Assembly (NCBI RefSeq): GCF_004328625.1
Contig: NZ_CP032229.1
Span: forward strand, 3,348,001 to 3,412,000
DNA length: 64,000 nt
From: Streptomyces seoulensis
Lineage (GTDB): Bacteria > Actinomycetota > Actinomycetes > Streptomycetales > Streptomycetaceae
Direction: 5' to 3'
Position 1 is the stretch's first letter. Each line of letters starts with the position of its first letter. Below, piece after piece: positions 44,129-52,487 of this stretch. A model generated the notes under the pieces. The model saw nothing but the letters and a program-made list of their open reading frames with translations, was not told the origin of the DNA and ran no database searches. The position numbers were made by a program, and so were the translations under genes.

Positions 44129-45466
44129 CTAGGACAGTTCCGTGTGCCCCGCCGCGAGGCGGTCGCCGATGTCGCGCAGGCCCGTGAGGTCGTGGACGTC
44201 GCCGGGGAGCGCGGGTACTTCCACGATGGCCACCTCGGGGTGGTGGCTGATGAAACGGTCCCGCGTGCGCTGTTCGCGCGCGAGCAGCCGCATGCGCTCG
44301 GCGTGCAGGCGCAGCAGACCCGCGGTCAGCTCGTCCACGGACCGGTCCGCGGCGGCGGGCGTCGGCTCGGATTCCGCTGGGCCGGAATCTGAACTTCCGT
44401 CTGTTTCGGGGGAGTTACGAACGTCAGCATTCCCGTCCGTCTGATCGACAATGCCGGGCTCCCCAAGATTTTCCGCGGCGGTGAGCGCCCGCTCGGCCGA
44501 CAGCCGGGTGGCGCCGCTGCCGTGGACCCGGTTGAGCACCAGGCCGACCAGCGGCATCTTCTCGGCCGCCAGCCGCTCCACGAAGTACGCCGCCTCCCGC
44601 AGCGCGTCCCGCTCGGGCGCCGCCACCACCAGGAACGCCGTACCCGGCGCCTGCAACAGCTTGAAGGTGGCGTCCGCGCGGGTGCGGAAGCCGCCGAAGG
44701 TGGTGTCCATCGCGGAGACGAACGTCTGCGCGTCCTTGAGGAGCTGACCGCCCAGGATCTTGCCGAGGGTGCCGGTCATCATCGACATCCCCACGTTCAG
44801 GAACGCCATGCCCGCGCGGCCGCCCAGCTTGGCCGGTGCGGTCAGCAGCCGGATCAGCTTGCCGTCCAGGAACGAGCCGAGCCGCTTGGGCGCGTCCAGG
44901 AAGTCCAGCGCGTTCCGGGAGGGCGGGGTGTCGACGACGATCAGGTCCCACTCGTCCTTGGCGCGGAGCTGGCCGAGCTTCTCCATCGCCATGTACTCCT
45001 GCGTGCCCGCGAAGCCGCCGGAGACCGTCTGGTAGAAGGGGTTCGCCAGGATCTGGGCCGCCCGCTCGGGGTCCGCGTGCGACTCCACGACCTCGTCGAA
45101 CGTGCGCTTCATGTCGAGCATCATGGCGTGCAGTTCGCCGGCCTCGGTGCTCTCGCCGGGCGCCTCCCCGCGGCGGTCCTCGACGCCCTTGACCCGGCGC
45201 GGCACGTTGTCGAGCGAGTCGATGCCCATCGACTGGGCCAGCCGCTTGGCCGGGTCGATGGTCAGGACGACCACCTTGCGGCCCCGCTCGGCGGCCCGGA
45301 GCGCGAGCGCGGCGGCCGTGGTCGTCTTGCCGACGCCGCCCGAGCCGCAGCACACCACGATCCGGGTCTCCGGATCGTCCAGCAGCGCGTCCACGTGCAG
45401 CGTCGGCGCCGGGGACCGGCCGGAGCGCGCGTCCGGGCCGGCGGCGGTCTGCGGCTCCTGGCTCAT
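44129..45466 (-). CDS. ArsA-family ATPase (second of a pair)
   Basis: 445 residues. Deviant P-loop [20 protein letters not shown] near residue 35, a switch I aspartate in [13 protein letters not shown], and [18 protein letters not shown] as the DTAP-like switch II. The insert near 330-375 is acidic and variable. Despite the family name there is no arsenic gene nearby. ArsA/Get3-like proteins dimerise on a client. Translationally coupled (ATGA) to the upstream ArsA at 45463. The pair next to wblA is a common actinobacterial arrangement. Confidence 0.93.
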   Translation of the reverse strand: MSQEPQTAAGPDARSGRSPAPTLHVDALLDDPETRIVVCCGSGGVGKTTTAAALALRAAERGRKVVVLTIDPAKRLAQSMGIDSLDNVPRRVKGVEDRRGEAPGESTEAGELHAMMLDMKRTFDEVVESHADPERAAQILANPFYQTVSGGFAGTQEYMAMEKLGQLRAKDEWDLIVVDTPPSRNALDFLDAPKRLGSFLDGKLIRLLTAPAKLGGRAGMAFLNVGMSMMTGTLGKILGGQLLKDAQTFVSAMDTTFGGFRTRADATFKLLQAPGTAFLVVAAPERDALREAAYFVERLAAEKMPLVGLVLNRVHGSGATRLSAERALTAAENLGEPGIVDQTDGNADVRNSPETDGSSDSGPAESEPTPAAADRSVDELTAGLLRLHAERMRLLAREQRTRDRFISHHPEVAIVEVPALPGDVHDLTGLRDIGDRLAAGHTELS

Positions 45467-46440
45467 GACAACCCCTGCTTCCGCAACTCGGTGGCCAGTT
45501 CGTACAGGCCCGTCAGATCCATGTCCTCGGGGAGCAGCGGCAGCTCGGCCACCGGGAGGTCCAGCTCGCCGAGGACCGCGCGCTGCTCCTGCTCCAGGGC
45601 GTGCCGCTCGGCGTACTCGGCGGCCTGCGTCAGCAGTGGGTCGACCAGCCGCTCGGCCTGTCCGCCGCGCCGGGCCCCGCCCAGGCCCGCCGAGGACAGC
45701 GCGCGGGCGACGGCGGTGTGCGGGACGGTACGGGCCAGGTCCAGCTCGGCCGCGTCCAGCACCTCGGGGCGGACCATGTTCACGATGACGCGGCCCACCG
45801 GCAGTCCCGCCGCGCGCAGTTCGGCGATGCCGTCGGCGGTCTCCTGGACCGGCATCTCCTCCAGCAGCGTGACGAGGTGCACGGCCGTCTCGGCGGACTT
45901 CAGCACCCGCATCACGGCCTGCGCCTGATTGTGTATCGGGCCGATCTTGGCGAGGCCCGCCATCTCGTCGTTGACATTGAGGAAGCGGGTGATGCGGCCG
46001 GTGGGGGGAGCGTCCATCACCACGTGGTCGTAGAGGAACGCGCCCTTCTTGTCCTTGCGGCGCACCGCCTCGCAGGCCTTGCCGGTCAGCAGGACGTCCC
46101 GCAGACCCGGCGCGATGGTGGTCGCGAAGTCTATGGCGCCGATCTTTCTCAGCGCGCGGCCGGCGCTGCCGAGTTTGTAGAACATCTGGAGGTAGTCCAG
46201 AAGCGCCTGTTCGGCGTCGATGGCGAGCGCGTACACCTCGCCTCCGCCGGGAGCGGTGGCGATCTTCCGCTCCTCGTAGGGCAGCGCCTCGGTCCCGAAG
46301 AGCTGCGCGATGCCTTGCCGGCCCTCGACCTCGACGAGAAGCGTCCGCTTCCCCTCGTCGGCGAGGGCCAGCGCTAGAGCGGCGGCGACCGTCGTCTTTC
46401 CGGTCCCGCCCTTGCCGCTGACGACCTGGAGCCTGCTCAC
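45463..46440 (-). CDS. ArsA-family ATPase (first of a pair)
   Basis: 325 residues from the GTG at 46440; TAGGCT lies 7 nt upstream, which favours this over the longer open frame to 46470. P-loop [20 protein letters not shown], switch [14 protein letters not shown], and [18 protein letters not shown]. It lacks the second P-loop of classical ArsA, so function would need a homo- or heterodimer with the partner at 44129. Likely a client-targeting ATPase; the client is unknown. Confidence 0.93.
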   Translation of the reverse strand: MSRLQVVSGKGGTGKTTVAAALALALADEGKRTLLVEVEGRQGIAQLFGTEALPYEERKIATAPGGGEVYALAIDAEQALLDYLQMFYKLGSAGRALRKIGAIDFATTIAPGLRDVLLTGKACEAVRRKDKKGAFLYDHVVMDAPPTGRITRFLNVNDEMAGLAKIGPIHNQAQAVMRVLKSAETAVHLVTLLEEMPVQETADGIAELRAAGLPVGRVIVNMVRPEVLDAAELDLARTVPHTAVARALSSAGLGGARRGGQAERLVDPLLTQAAEYAERHALEQEQRAVLGELDLPVAELPLLPEDMDLTGLYELATELRKQGLS

Positions 46441-46511
46441 GTCTTCGAGCCTAACCAGTCCGGGCGACACTCACGCGGGAGGCTGTGGATAACAACGACT
46501 ACAGTCGGCCT

Positions 46512-46670
46512 ATGACCAAGTGGGAATACTCAACTGTGCCGCTGCTCGTCCACGCCACGAAGCAGATCCTGGACAACTGGGGCGAGGACGGCTGGGAGCT
46601 CGTCCAGGTGGTGCCCGGTCCCAACGCCGAGCAGCTCGTCGCCTACCTGAAGCGCGAGAAGCAGGCGTGA
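46512..46670 (+). CDS. DUF4177-domain small protein
   Basis: 52 residues (MTKWEYSTVPLLVHATKQIL...GWELVQVVPGPNAEQLVAYL). It matches the DUF4177 family, with the WEYSTVPL start and DGWELVQV core. TACAGT ends exactly 6 nt before the ATG, so the message is probably leaderless. The stop overlaps the RidA start (GTGA), so it heads a small operon. Confidence 0.9.
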   Translation: MTKWEYSTVPLLVHATKQILDNWGEDGWELVQVVPGPNAEQLVAYLKREKQA

Positions 46671-47131
46671 GCGCGGTCGAGGCCCGGCTCGCCGACCTCG
46701 GCCTGACGCTGCCGGAGGTCGTGCCCCCGCTGGCCGCCTACCAGCCCGCCGTGCGCTCCGGGCAGTACGTCTACACCGCGGGTCAGCTCCCGATGGTGGA
46801 CGGACAGCTCCCGGTCACCGGCAAGGTCGGCGCCGAGGTGACGGCCGAGGAGGCCAAGGACCTGGCCCGGACCTGCGCGCTGAACGCGCTGGCCGCCGTC
46901 AAGTCCGTCACCGGCGACCTGGACCTGATCGCCCGCGTGGTGAAGGTCACCGGCTTCGTCGCCTCCGCCGCCGACTTCACCGGTCAGCCCGGTGTCCTCA
47001 ACGGCGCCAGCGAGCTGCTCGGCGAGGTCCTCGGCGACAAGGGCGTGCACGCCCGCAGCGCGGTGGGTGTCGCGGTGCTCCCGCTGGACGCTCCGGTCGA
47101 GGTCGAGATCCTGGTCGAGCTGCTTCCGTAG
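46667..47131 (+). CDS. RidA-family (YjgF/UK114) protein
   Basis: 154 residues. RidA proteins deaminate reactive enamine/imine intermediates. Seen are YQPAVRSGQYVYTAGQLPMVDGQLPVTGKVG, the trimer-interface SASDLDLIARVVKVTGFVAS-type segment, and HARSAVGVAVLPLDAPVEVE. The family arginine that binds the carboxylate is not clearly placed in this subgroup, so the activity may differ. GTG at 46667 overlaps the DUF4177 stop. Confidence 0.93.
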   Translation: MSAVEARLADLGLTLPEVVPPLAAYQPAVRSGQYVYTAGQLPMVDGQLPVTGKVGAEVTAEEAKDLARTCALNALAAVKSVTGDLDLIARVVKVTGFVASAADFTGQPGVLNGASELLGEVLGDKGVHARSAVGVAVLPLDAPVEVEILVELLP

Positions 47132-47193
47132 CCCGCCCGGCCGCCGGTCCGGCAGCTCTCGAACATCTGCCCTGTTCGGGATAGCCTCCGCCC

Positions 47194-48084
47194 ATGGCGA
47201 ACGGTCAGTGGTACCCCCCGGAGTGGCCCGACCGCATCCGCGCCCTCGCGGACGGCACGCTCACTCCCGTCGTTCCCCGGCGGGCGGCGACCGTGCTGCT
47301 GCTTCGGGACACCCCGGCCGGACCGGCCGTCCACATGCTGCGCAGACGCGCCTCCATGGCCTTCGCCGGAGGCGCGTACGCGTATCCGGGCGGCGGTGTC
47401 GACCCGCGCGACGACGACCACCACGTCCGCTGGGCGGGCCCCACGCGCGCGTGGTGGGCGGAGCGGCTGGGCATGGAGAAGGGCGACGAGCCGGGCGCCC
47501 AGGCGATCGTCTGCGCGGCCGTGCGGGAGACGTACGAGGAGGCCGGCGTCCTGCTCGCCGGGACCGGCCCGGACACGGTCGTCGGCGACACCAGCGGCGA
47601 CGACTGGGAGGCCGACCGGCTCGCCCTGGTCGCGCACGAGCTGTCCTTCGCGGAGTTCCTGGACCGCCGGGGGCTCGTCCTGCGCTCCGACCTGCTGGGC
47701 GCGTGGACCCGCTGGATCACCCCGGAGTTCGAGTCCCGGCGCTACGACACCTGGTTCTTCGTCGCCGCCCTGCCCGAGGGCCAGCGCACCCGCGACATCT
47801 CCACCGAGGCCGACCGCACGGTGTGGACCCGGCCCGCCGAGGCCGCCGCCGGGTACGACAAGGGCGAGCTGCTGATGATGCCGCCCACCATCGCCACCCT
47901 GCGCCAGCTGCTGCCCTACGGCACCGCCGCCGAGGCCCTCGCCGCCGCCCCGGAGCGCGATCTCACCCCGGTGCTCGCGCGGGCCCGGCTGCTGGACGGC
48001 CGGGTGGAGCTGAGCTGGCCGGGGCACGACGAGTTCACCCGGCACGTCCCGGCCGCTCCGGGCACGGCGGGAGGGGCGGCATGA
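47194..48084 (+). CDS. NUDIX hydrolase
   Basis: 296 residues. Hydrolyses a nucleoside diphosphate linked to another moiety. The NUDIX box is recognisable but split: FAGGAYAYPGGGVDP (start) and IVCAAVRETYEEAGVLLAG (the REx2EExGxL part) with a long insert between. This resembles the eukaryotic-type NUDT19-like group rather than MutT. TAGCCT lies 6 nt before the ATG, indicating a leaderless mRNA. The stop overlaps the next start (ATGA). Confidence 0.92.
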   Translation: MANGQWYPPEWPDRIRALADGTLTPVVPRRAATVLLLRDTPAGPAVHMLRRRASMAFAGGAYAYPGGGVDPRDDDHHVRWAGPTRAWWAERLGMEKGDEPGAQAIVCAAVRETYEEAGVLLAGTGPDTVVGDTSGDDWEADRLALVAHELSFAEFLDRRGLVLRSDLLGAWTRWITPEFESRRYDTWFFVAALPEGQRTRDISTEADRTVWTRPAEAAAGYDKGELLMMPPTIATLRQLLPYGTAAEALAAAPERDLTPVLARARLLDGRVELSWPGHDEFTRHVPAAPGTAGGAA

Positions 48085-48911
48085 CCGACGCCGCGGCCCT
48101 GCCCGGCCAGCCCCGCGACGCGGTCCGCTCGGGCCCGGCCACCGAGCGCGCCGTCAACGTGCTCGCGCCCAACGCCTCGCCCATGACGCTGGACGGCACC
48201 AACACCTGGATCGTCGCGGAGCCCGGTTCCGACCTGGCCGTGGTCATCGACCCCGGCCCGCTGGACGACGGCCACCTGCGCGCGGTCGTCGACACCGCCG
48301 AGAAGGCCGGCCGGCGGATAGCGCTCACCCTGCTCACCCACGGCCACGCCGACCACGCGGAGGGCGCGTCCCGGTTCGCGGAGATCACCGGCACGCGCGT
48401 GCGCGCGCTCGATCCCGCGCTGCGGCTCGGGGACGAGGGCCTCGGCGCCGGGGACGTGGTCACGGTCGGCGGGCTCGAGCTGCGGGTGGTCCCCACGCCC
48501 GGCCACACCGCGGACTCCCTGAGCTTCCATCTCCCGGCGGACCAGGCGGTGCTCACCGGCGACACCGTCCTCGGGCGCGGCACGACCCTGGTCGCGCATC
48601 CCGACGGGCGGCTGGGGGAGTACCTGGCCTCGCTGCGCCGGCTGCGCTCGCTGACCGTGGACGACGGCGTGCACACCGTCCTGCCGGGCCACGGGCCCGT
48701 CCTGGAGGACGCCCAGGGCGCCGTCGACTTCTACCTCGCCCACCGCGCGAACCGTCTCGCCCAGGTCGAGACCGCCGTCGAGAACGGCCACCGCACCGCC
48801 GAGGCCGTCGTCGCCCACGTCTACGCCGACGTCGACCGCTCCCTGTGGCCGGCGGCGGAACTGTCGGTACGGGCCCAGCTGGACTACCTGGGCGAGCACG
48901 GGCTCATCTAG
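48081..48911 (+). CDS. MBL-fold metallo-hydrolase
   Basis: 276 residues. Metal-site motifs are THGHADHAEG (HxHxDH), VVPTPGHTADS, LTGDTVLGRG and VLPGHGPV, in the right order for a two-zinc metallo-beta-lactamase fold of the glyoxalase II/LACTB2 type. N-terminal part has the usual MTLDGTNTWIV. Translationally coupled to the NUDIX gene, as seen in other actinobacteria. The substrate is unknown. Confidence 0.95.
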   Translation: MTDAAALPGQPRDAVRSGPATERAVNVLAPNASPMTLDGTNTWIVAEPGSDLAVVIDPGPLDDGHLRAVVDTAEKAGRRIALTLLTHGHADHAEGASRFAEITGTRVRALDPALRLGDEGLGAGDVVTVGGLELRVVPTPGHTADSLSFHLPADQAVLTGDTVLGRGTTLVAHPDGRLGEYLASLRRLRSLTVDDGVHTVLPGHGPVLEDAQGAVDFYLAHRANRLAQVETAVENGHRTAEAVVAHVYADVDRSLWPAAELSVRAQLDYLGEHGLI

Positions 48912-49723
48912 GCGCCGCTCTTGGTGCCGTGCACGCGCGCGTACTCCTCCGCCAGCCACGGGCCCAGGTCGTCCACGTAGCCGCGCAGGATCGCGGCGTT
49001 CCCGACGGGCTCGCGGCCGTAGCGGGCCGCGACGCGCATCTGGGCGGCGCGGCGGGGGTGGTAGGCGCCGAAGACCTCCGCCATCTCGGCCAGGTCGCTC
49101 GTCCAGCCGTTCCAGCGGGGCATGACCAGGGTGAAGCCGGTGCGCACCAGATGCCGGGACATGAACCGGACCAGCGGACGCCGGGCCTCCTCCGTGTCGG
49201 CGGCCCCCGCGATCCGCTCACGCCAGCGCGGGAGCAGACCGGCCAGGTCGCCGTTGGTCTCCCGGGCGAGGCGGGGGCTCGGCCGGTAGCGGGGCAGGCG
49301 CCCGGCGAGGTCGTCCCCGAGCAGCGGGGCGCACAGACAGGCCAGGAACCAGCCCATGTCGTACCGCTCGCCCTCGCTCAGCAGCCGGGCCGCGCTGAAC
49401 AGCAGCGGGCCGACGCCGTCGATCTCGGGGAACCGCCGGTCCAGGGCCGTACCGAGGTCCTTCAGGGCGGCGCGGTCGGCGTCGGTGGGCTCGGCGCGCA
49501 GCGCGACCAGGAGGTCCAGGTCGCTGCGCCCCACGCGCGCGGTGCCGCGCGGGACGGACCCGTACAGGTAGCCGCTGTGCAGCCGGGCCCCGAAGGTCTC
49601 CGCCAGCCCGTCCCGCGCGGCGGCCACCACGGGCCGGAACGCGTCCTGCACGCGCGCGAGGGAGCCCTCACGGGCGATGAACCCCTCGGCGTCGAGGCCG
49701 TGCGGAACGGGCGGTCCGGACAT
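48908..49723 (-). CDS. Aminoglycoside-adenylyltransferase-like nucleotidyltransferase
   Basis: 271 residues from the ATG at 49723. CACAGT lies exactly 6 nt upstream, so this start is preferred over the one at 49780. The polymerase-beta nucleotidyltransferase core is seen as SGYLYGSVPRGTARVGRSDLDLLV (G-S-x9-11-D-x-D). The C-terminal helical region includes MGWFLACLCAPLLGDDLAGR and a late RRAAQMRVAARYGREPV. It may transfer AMP or act as an antitoxin-like MNT protein; no HEPN partner is adjacent. Ends inside the overlap with the MBL gene. Confidence 0.82.
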   Translation of the reverse strand: MSGPPVPHGLDAEGFIAREGSLARVQDAFRPVVAAARDGLAETFGARLHSGYLYGSVPRGTARVGRSDLDLLVALRAEPTDADRAALKDLGTALDRRFPEIDGVGPLLFSAARLLSEGERYDMGWFLACLCAPLLGDDLAGRLPRYRPSPRLARETNGDLAGLLPRWRERIAGAADTEEARRPLVRFMSRHLVRTGFTLVMPRWNGWTSDLAEMAEVFGAYHPRRAAQMRVAARYGREPVGNAAILRGYVDDLGPWLAEEYARVHGTKSGA

Positions 49724-49805
49724 GCGGACACTGTGCACCGCCGGGGGATGGCGGTGCAGCTCGTTTACGGGCGCCGACATCCGCTCCGGCGTCGGCCGGC
49801 AGCAA

Positions 49806-49835
49806 TTGAGCCCGTCCGGCGATTGAGGACGAGGC
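49806..49835. repeat. Dispersed Streptomyces intergenic repeat
   Basis: TTGAGCCCGTCCGGCGATTG and the following AGGACGAGGCC match a short sequence I recall as widespread in intergenic regions of Streptomyces genomes. Just after it GGCCCC TT GGGGCC (49833-49846) makes a small hairpin. The unit may act as a 3' end processing or termination element. Confidence 0.6.
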
Positions 49836-49875
49836 CCCTTGGGGCCAACAAGCAGTTGGCCGGCCGAGACCAGCG

Positions 49876-50550
49876 TCAGCGGGACCGCTTCGCGAGGCGC
49901 TCCACGTCCAGCAGGATCACCGCGCGGGCCTCCAGGCGGAGCCAGCCGCGCTGGGCGAAGTCGGCGAGGGCCTTGTTGACGGTCTCGCGGGAGGCGCCGA
50001 CCAGCTGGGCCAGCTCCTCCTGGGTGAGGTCGTGCACCACGTGGATGCCTTCCTCGGACTGCACGCCGAAGCGGCGCGAGAGGTCCAGCAGGGCGCGCGC
50101 GACACGGCCGGGCACATCGGAGAAGACCAGGTCGGACATGGCGTCGTTGGTCTTGCGCAGCCGGCGGGCGACGGCACGCAGCAGGGCGCCGGCGACCTCG
50201 GGGCGGACGTTCAGCCAGGGCTGGAGGTCGCCGTGGCCGAGACCGAGCAGCTTGACCTCGGTCAGCGCGGTCGCGGTGGCCGTACGCGGGCCCGGGTCGA
50301 ACAGCGACAGCTCACCGATGAGCTCGCTGGGGCCGACCACGGCCAGCATGTTCTCCCGCCCGTCGGGGGAGGTGCGGTGCAGCTTGACCTTGCCCTCGGT
50401 GACGACGTAGAGCCGGTCACCGGGGTCGCCCTCGTGGAAGAGGGAGTCGCCACGGGCGAGGGTGACCTCGCTCATGGAGGCGCGCAGCTCCGCGGACTGC
50501 TCGTCGTCAAGAGCCGCGAAGAGCGGGTTGCGCCGCAGAACGTCGTCCAC
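49876..50550 (-). CDS. crp: Crp-family transcriptional regulator
   Basis: 224 residues, the length of S. coelicolor Crp (SCO3571). N-terminal cNMP-binding beta barrel has LFHEGDPGDRLYVVTEGKVKLHR and the cyclic-nucleotide signature GELSLFDPGPRTATATALTE. The C-terminal winged helix is LTQEELAQLVGASRETVNKALADFAQRGW. Crp controls germination and antibiotic production in Streptomyces. The GTG at 50550 has AGGAGAG upstream. A Crp-like site sits in the gap shared with nth. Confidence 0.96.
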   Translation of the reverse strand: MDDVLRRNPLFAALDDEQSAELRASMSEVTLARGDSLFHEGDPGDRLYVVTEGKVKLHRTSPDGRENMLAVVGPSELIGELSLFDPGPRTATATALTEVKLLGLGHGDLQPWLNVRPEVAGALLRAVARRLRKTNDAMSDLVFSDVPGRVARALLDLSRRFGVQSEEGIHVVHDLTQEELAQLVGASRETVNKALADFAQRGWLRLEARAVILLDVERLAKRSR

Positions 50551-50639
50551 GAGTTCTCTCCTTGTCGAGCTGCTCAGGGGATGTTCCTCCCCAGCGTGCC
50601 AGGGGACCGTGTTCCCCGTTTTCCCGGACGGTCCAAACA

Positions 50640-50653
50640 GTGTGATCTGTCAC
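50640..50653. promoter_or_regulatory. Crp-like operator in the crp-nth intergenic region
   Basis: GTG-TGATCT-GTCAC matches the form GTG(N6)GNCAC that I recall as the S. coelicolor Crp consensus, and contains the imperfect palindrome TGTGA-TCTG-TCACA. It is 90 bp upstream of crp and 104 bp upstream of nth, so it could serve autoregulation or both genes. Confidence 0.65.
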
Positions 50654-50756
50654 AAGGATGCCGCACAGGTGTCCCGGGGTAAGCGGCAGGGGTCCAATCG
50701 GGGGCCGATCTTCCGGGTCCGGCGCGGATGTCAGTGCCGGGCTCTAGGCTGGCCGG

Positions 50757-51683
50757 GTGTCCAAATCGCCGGTGAGAGCACAGGCCGAGGGGGCTGGGCG
50801 GGTGGTTGCACGAGGTGATTCCGCCGTGGGCGAACAGGATTCCGATGGAAGTGGCAAAAAGGTGAAATCCGTAAAAAAGGACTCCGCGAAGACGGCCGGT
50901 GCGAAGACCGGCGAATCGCACACCGCCCTGGTCCGCCGCGCCCGCCGGATCAACCGCGAACTCGCCGAGGTCTACCCCTACGCCCACCCCGAGCTGGACT
51001 TCGAGAACCCCTTCCAGCTCGTGGTCGCCACGGTCCTGTCGGCCCAGACCACCGACCTGCGCGTCAACCAGACGACCCCGGCGCTGTTCGCCAAGTACCC
51101 CACCCCGGAGGACCTCGCGGCGGCCGACCCCGCCGAGGTGGAGGAGATCCTGCGGCCCTGCGGCTTCTTCCGGGCCAAGACGCGCTCGGTCATAGGGCTG
51201 TCCAAGGCGCTCGTGGAGGACTTCGGCGGCGAGGTCCCCGGGAAGCTGGAGGACCTGGTCAAGCTGCCCGGCGTCGGCCGCAAGACCGCCTTCGTGGTGC
51301 TCGGCAACGCCTTCGGCCGGCCTGGCATCACCGTGGACACCCACTTCCAGCGGCTGGTCCGGCGCTGGAAGTGGACCGAGGAGACGGAGCCCGAGAAGAT
51401 CGAGGCCGCGGTCGGCGAGCTGTTCCCCAAGAAGGACTGGACCGACCTCTCCCACCACGTCATCTGGCACGGCCGCCGCATCTGCCACGCCCGCAAGCCC
51501 GCCTGCGGCGCCTGCCCGATCGCCCCGCTCTGCCCGTCCTACGGGGAGGGCGAGACCGATCCGGACAAGGCCCGCAAGCTCCTCAAGTACGAGAAGGGCG
51601 GCTTCCCCGGCCAGCGGCTCAACCCGCCCCAGTCCTATCTGGACGCCGGCGGCATCCCGGCCCCGCCGCTGGGGGCGGGATGA
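50757..51683 (+). CDS. nth: Endonuclease III
   Basis: 308 residues. DNA glycosylase/AP lyase of base-excision repair. The helix-hairpin-helix [18 protein letters not shown] carries the catalytic lysine of this family (K in GRKTA), followed by the aspartate in [13 protein letters not shown]. The [4Fe-4S] ligands are [17 protein letters not shown] (C-x6-C-x2-C-x5-C). The ~60 N-terminal residues are a charged, Lys/Ser-rich extension not found in most Nth. TAGGCT lies 6 nt before the GTG at 50757, which supports the leaderless long start. Possibly divergent with crp under Crp control. Confidence 0.95.
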   Translation: MSKSPVRAQAEGAGRVVARGDSAVGEQDSDGSGKKVKSVKKDSAKTAGAKTGESHTALVRRARRINRELAEVYPYAHPELDFENPFQLVVATVLSAQTTDLRVNQTTPALFAKYPTPEDLAAADPAEVEEILRPCGFFRAKTRSVIGLSKALVEDFGGEVPGKLEDLVKLPGVGRKTAFVVLGNAFGRPGITVDTHFQRLVRRWKWTEETEPEKIEAAVGELFPKKDWTDLSHHVIWHGRRICHARKPACGACPIAPLCPSYGEGETDPDKARKLLKYEKGGFPGQRLNPPQSYLDAGGIPAPPLGAG

Positions 51684-51734
51684 CGGGAACGATCACAGGA
51701 CAGGCGGGCGTTGGACACGGCAGCAGGGGGTGGC

Positions 51735-52430
51735 ATGACGTACACGCGTGACACGCACGAAAGCCCGGTGGCGCTGCGCAGACAGGGGCTGCCCGGCTGG
51801 CTGGAGCCGGTGGCGCGGGCCGCCGAGACGGTCCAGCCGCTCCAGCTCAGCCGTTTCCTGCCGCCCGAGGACGGTGGGGGCCGGCAGTCGGCGGTGCTGA
51901 TCCTGTTCGGCGAGGGCGAGCGCGGCCCCGAGCTGCTGCTGATGGAGCGCTCCGGCTCGCTGCGCTCGCACGCCGGCCAGCCCTCCTTCCCCGGCGGCGC
52001 CCTCGACGCGGTGGACGGCGACCCCAAGGGCGACGGCCCGCTGCGGGCGGCCCTGCGCGAGGCGGAGGAGGAGACCGGGCTCGACCCGGCCGGCGTCCAG
52101 CTCTTCGGGGTGCTGCCGGCCCTCTACATCCCGGTCAGCGAGTTCGTCGTCACCCCCGTCCTCGGCTGGTGGCGCGAGCCGAGCCCGGTCGGGGTGGTCG
52201 ACCCGGCGGAGACCGCCCGCGTCTTCACCGTGCCCGTGGCGGATCTCACGGACCCCGCCAACCGGGCCACCGCCATCCACCCCAGCGGGTTCCGGGGCCC
52301 GGCATTCCTGGTCGAATCGGCGCTGGTGTGGGGGTTCACGGCCGGGGTCATCGACCGGCTGCTGCACTACGCGGGCTGGGAGCTGCCCTGGGACCGCACC
52401 CGGCAGGTCCCGCTCGACCGCCGGTCGTGA
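51735..52430 (+). CDS. NUDIX hydrolase, CoA pyrophosphatase-like
   Basis: 231 residues from the ATG at 51735, which follows GGGGG by 4-5 nt; an upstream TTG at 51711 would add eight residues. LRSHAGQPSFPGGALDAVDG and ALREAEEETGLDPAGV form the NUDIX box with the UPF0035/CoA signature SHaGQvsFPGG. It would cleave CoA or a CoA ester to phosphopantetheine and 3',5'-ADP. Located in the nth operon direction, before the MarP-like protease. Confidence 0.92.
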   Translation: MTYTRDTHESPVALRRQGLPGWLEPVARAAETVQPLQLSRFLPPEDGGGRQSAVLILFGEGERGPELLLMERSGSLRSHAGQPSFPGGALDAVDGDPKGDGPLRAALREAEEETGLDPAGVQLFGVLPALYIPVSEFVVTPVLGWWREPSPVGVVDPAETARVFTVPVADLTDPANRATAIHPSGFRGPAFLVESALVWGFTAGVIDRLLHYAGWELPWDRTRQVPLDRRS

Positions 52431-52487
52431 CAGGGTGTCGTGCGTGATCGTTTACCGCGGGAAAGTCGATGGGCGGGGCCTGAAGCG

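Noticed and set aside
44129..46440. Arsenic resistance operon
   Set aside because: Only ArsA-type ATPases are present; there is no arsB, arsC, arsR or arsD nearby.
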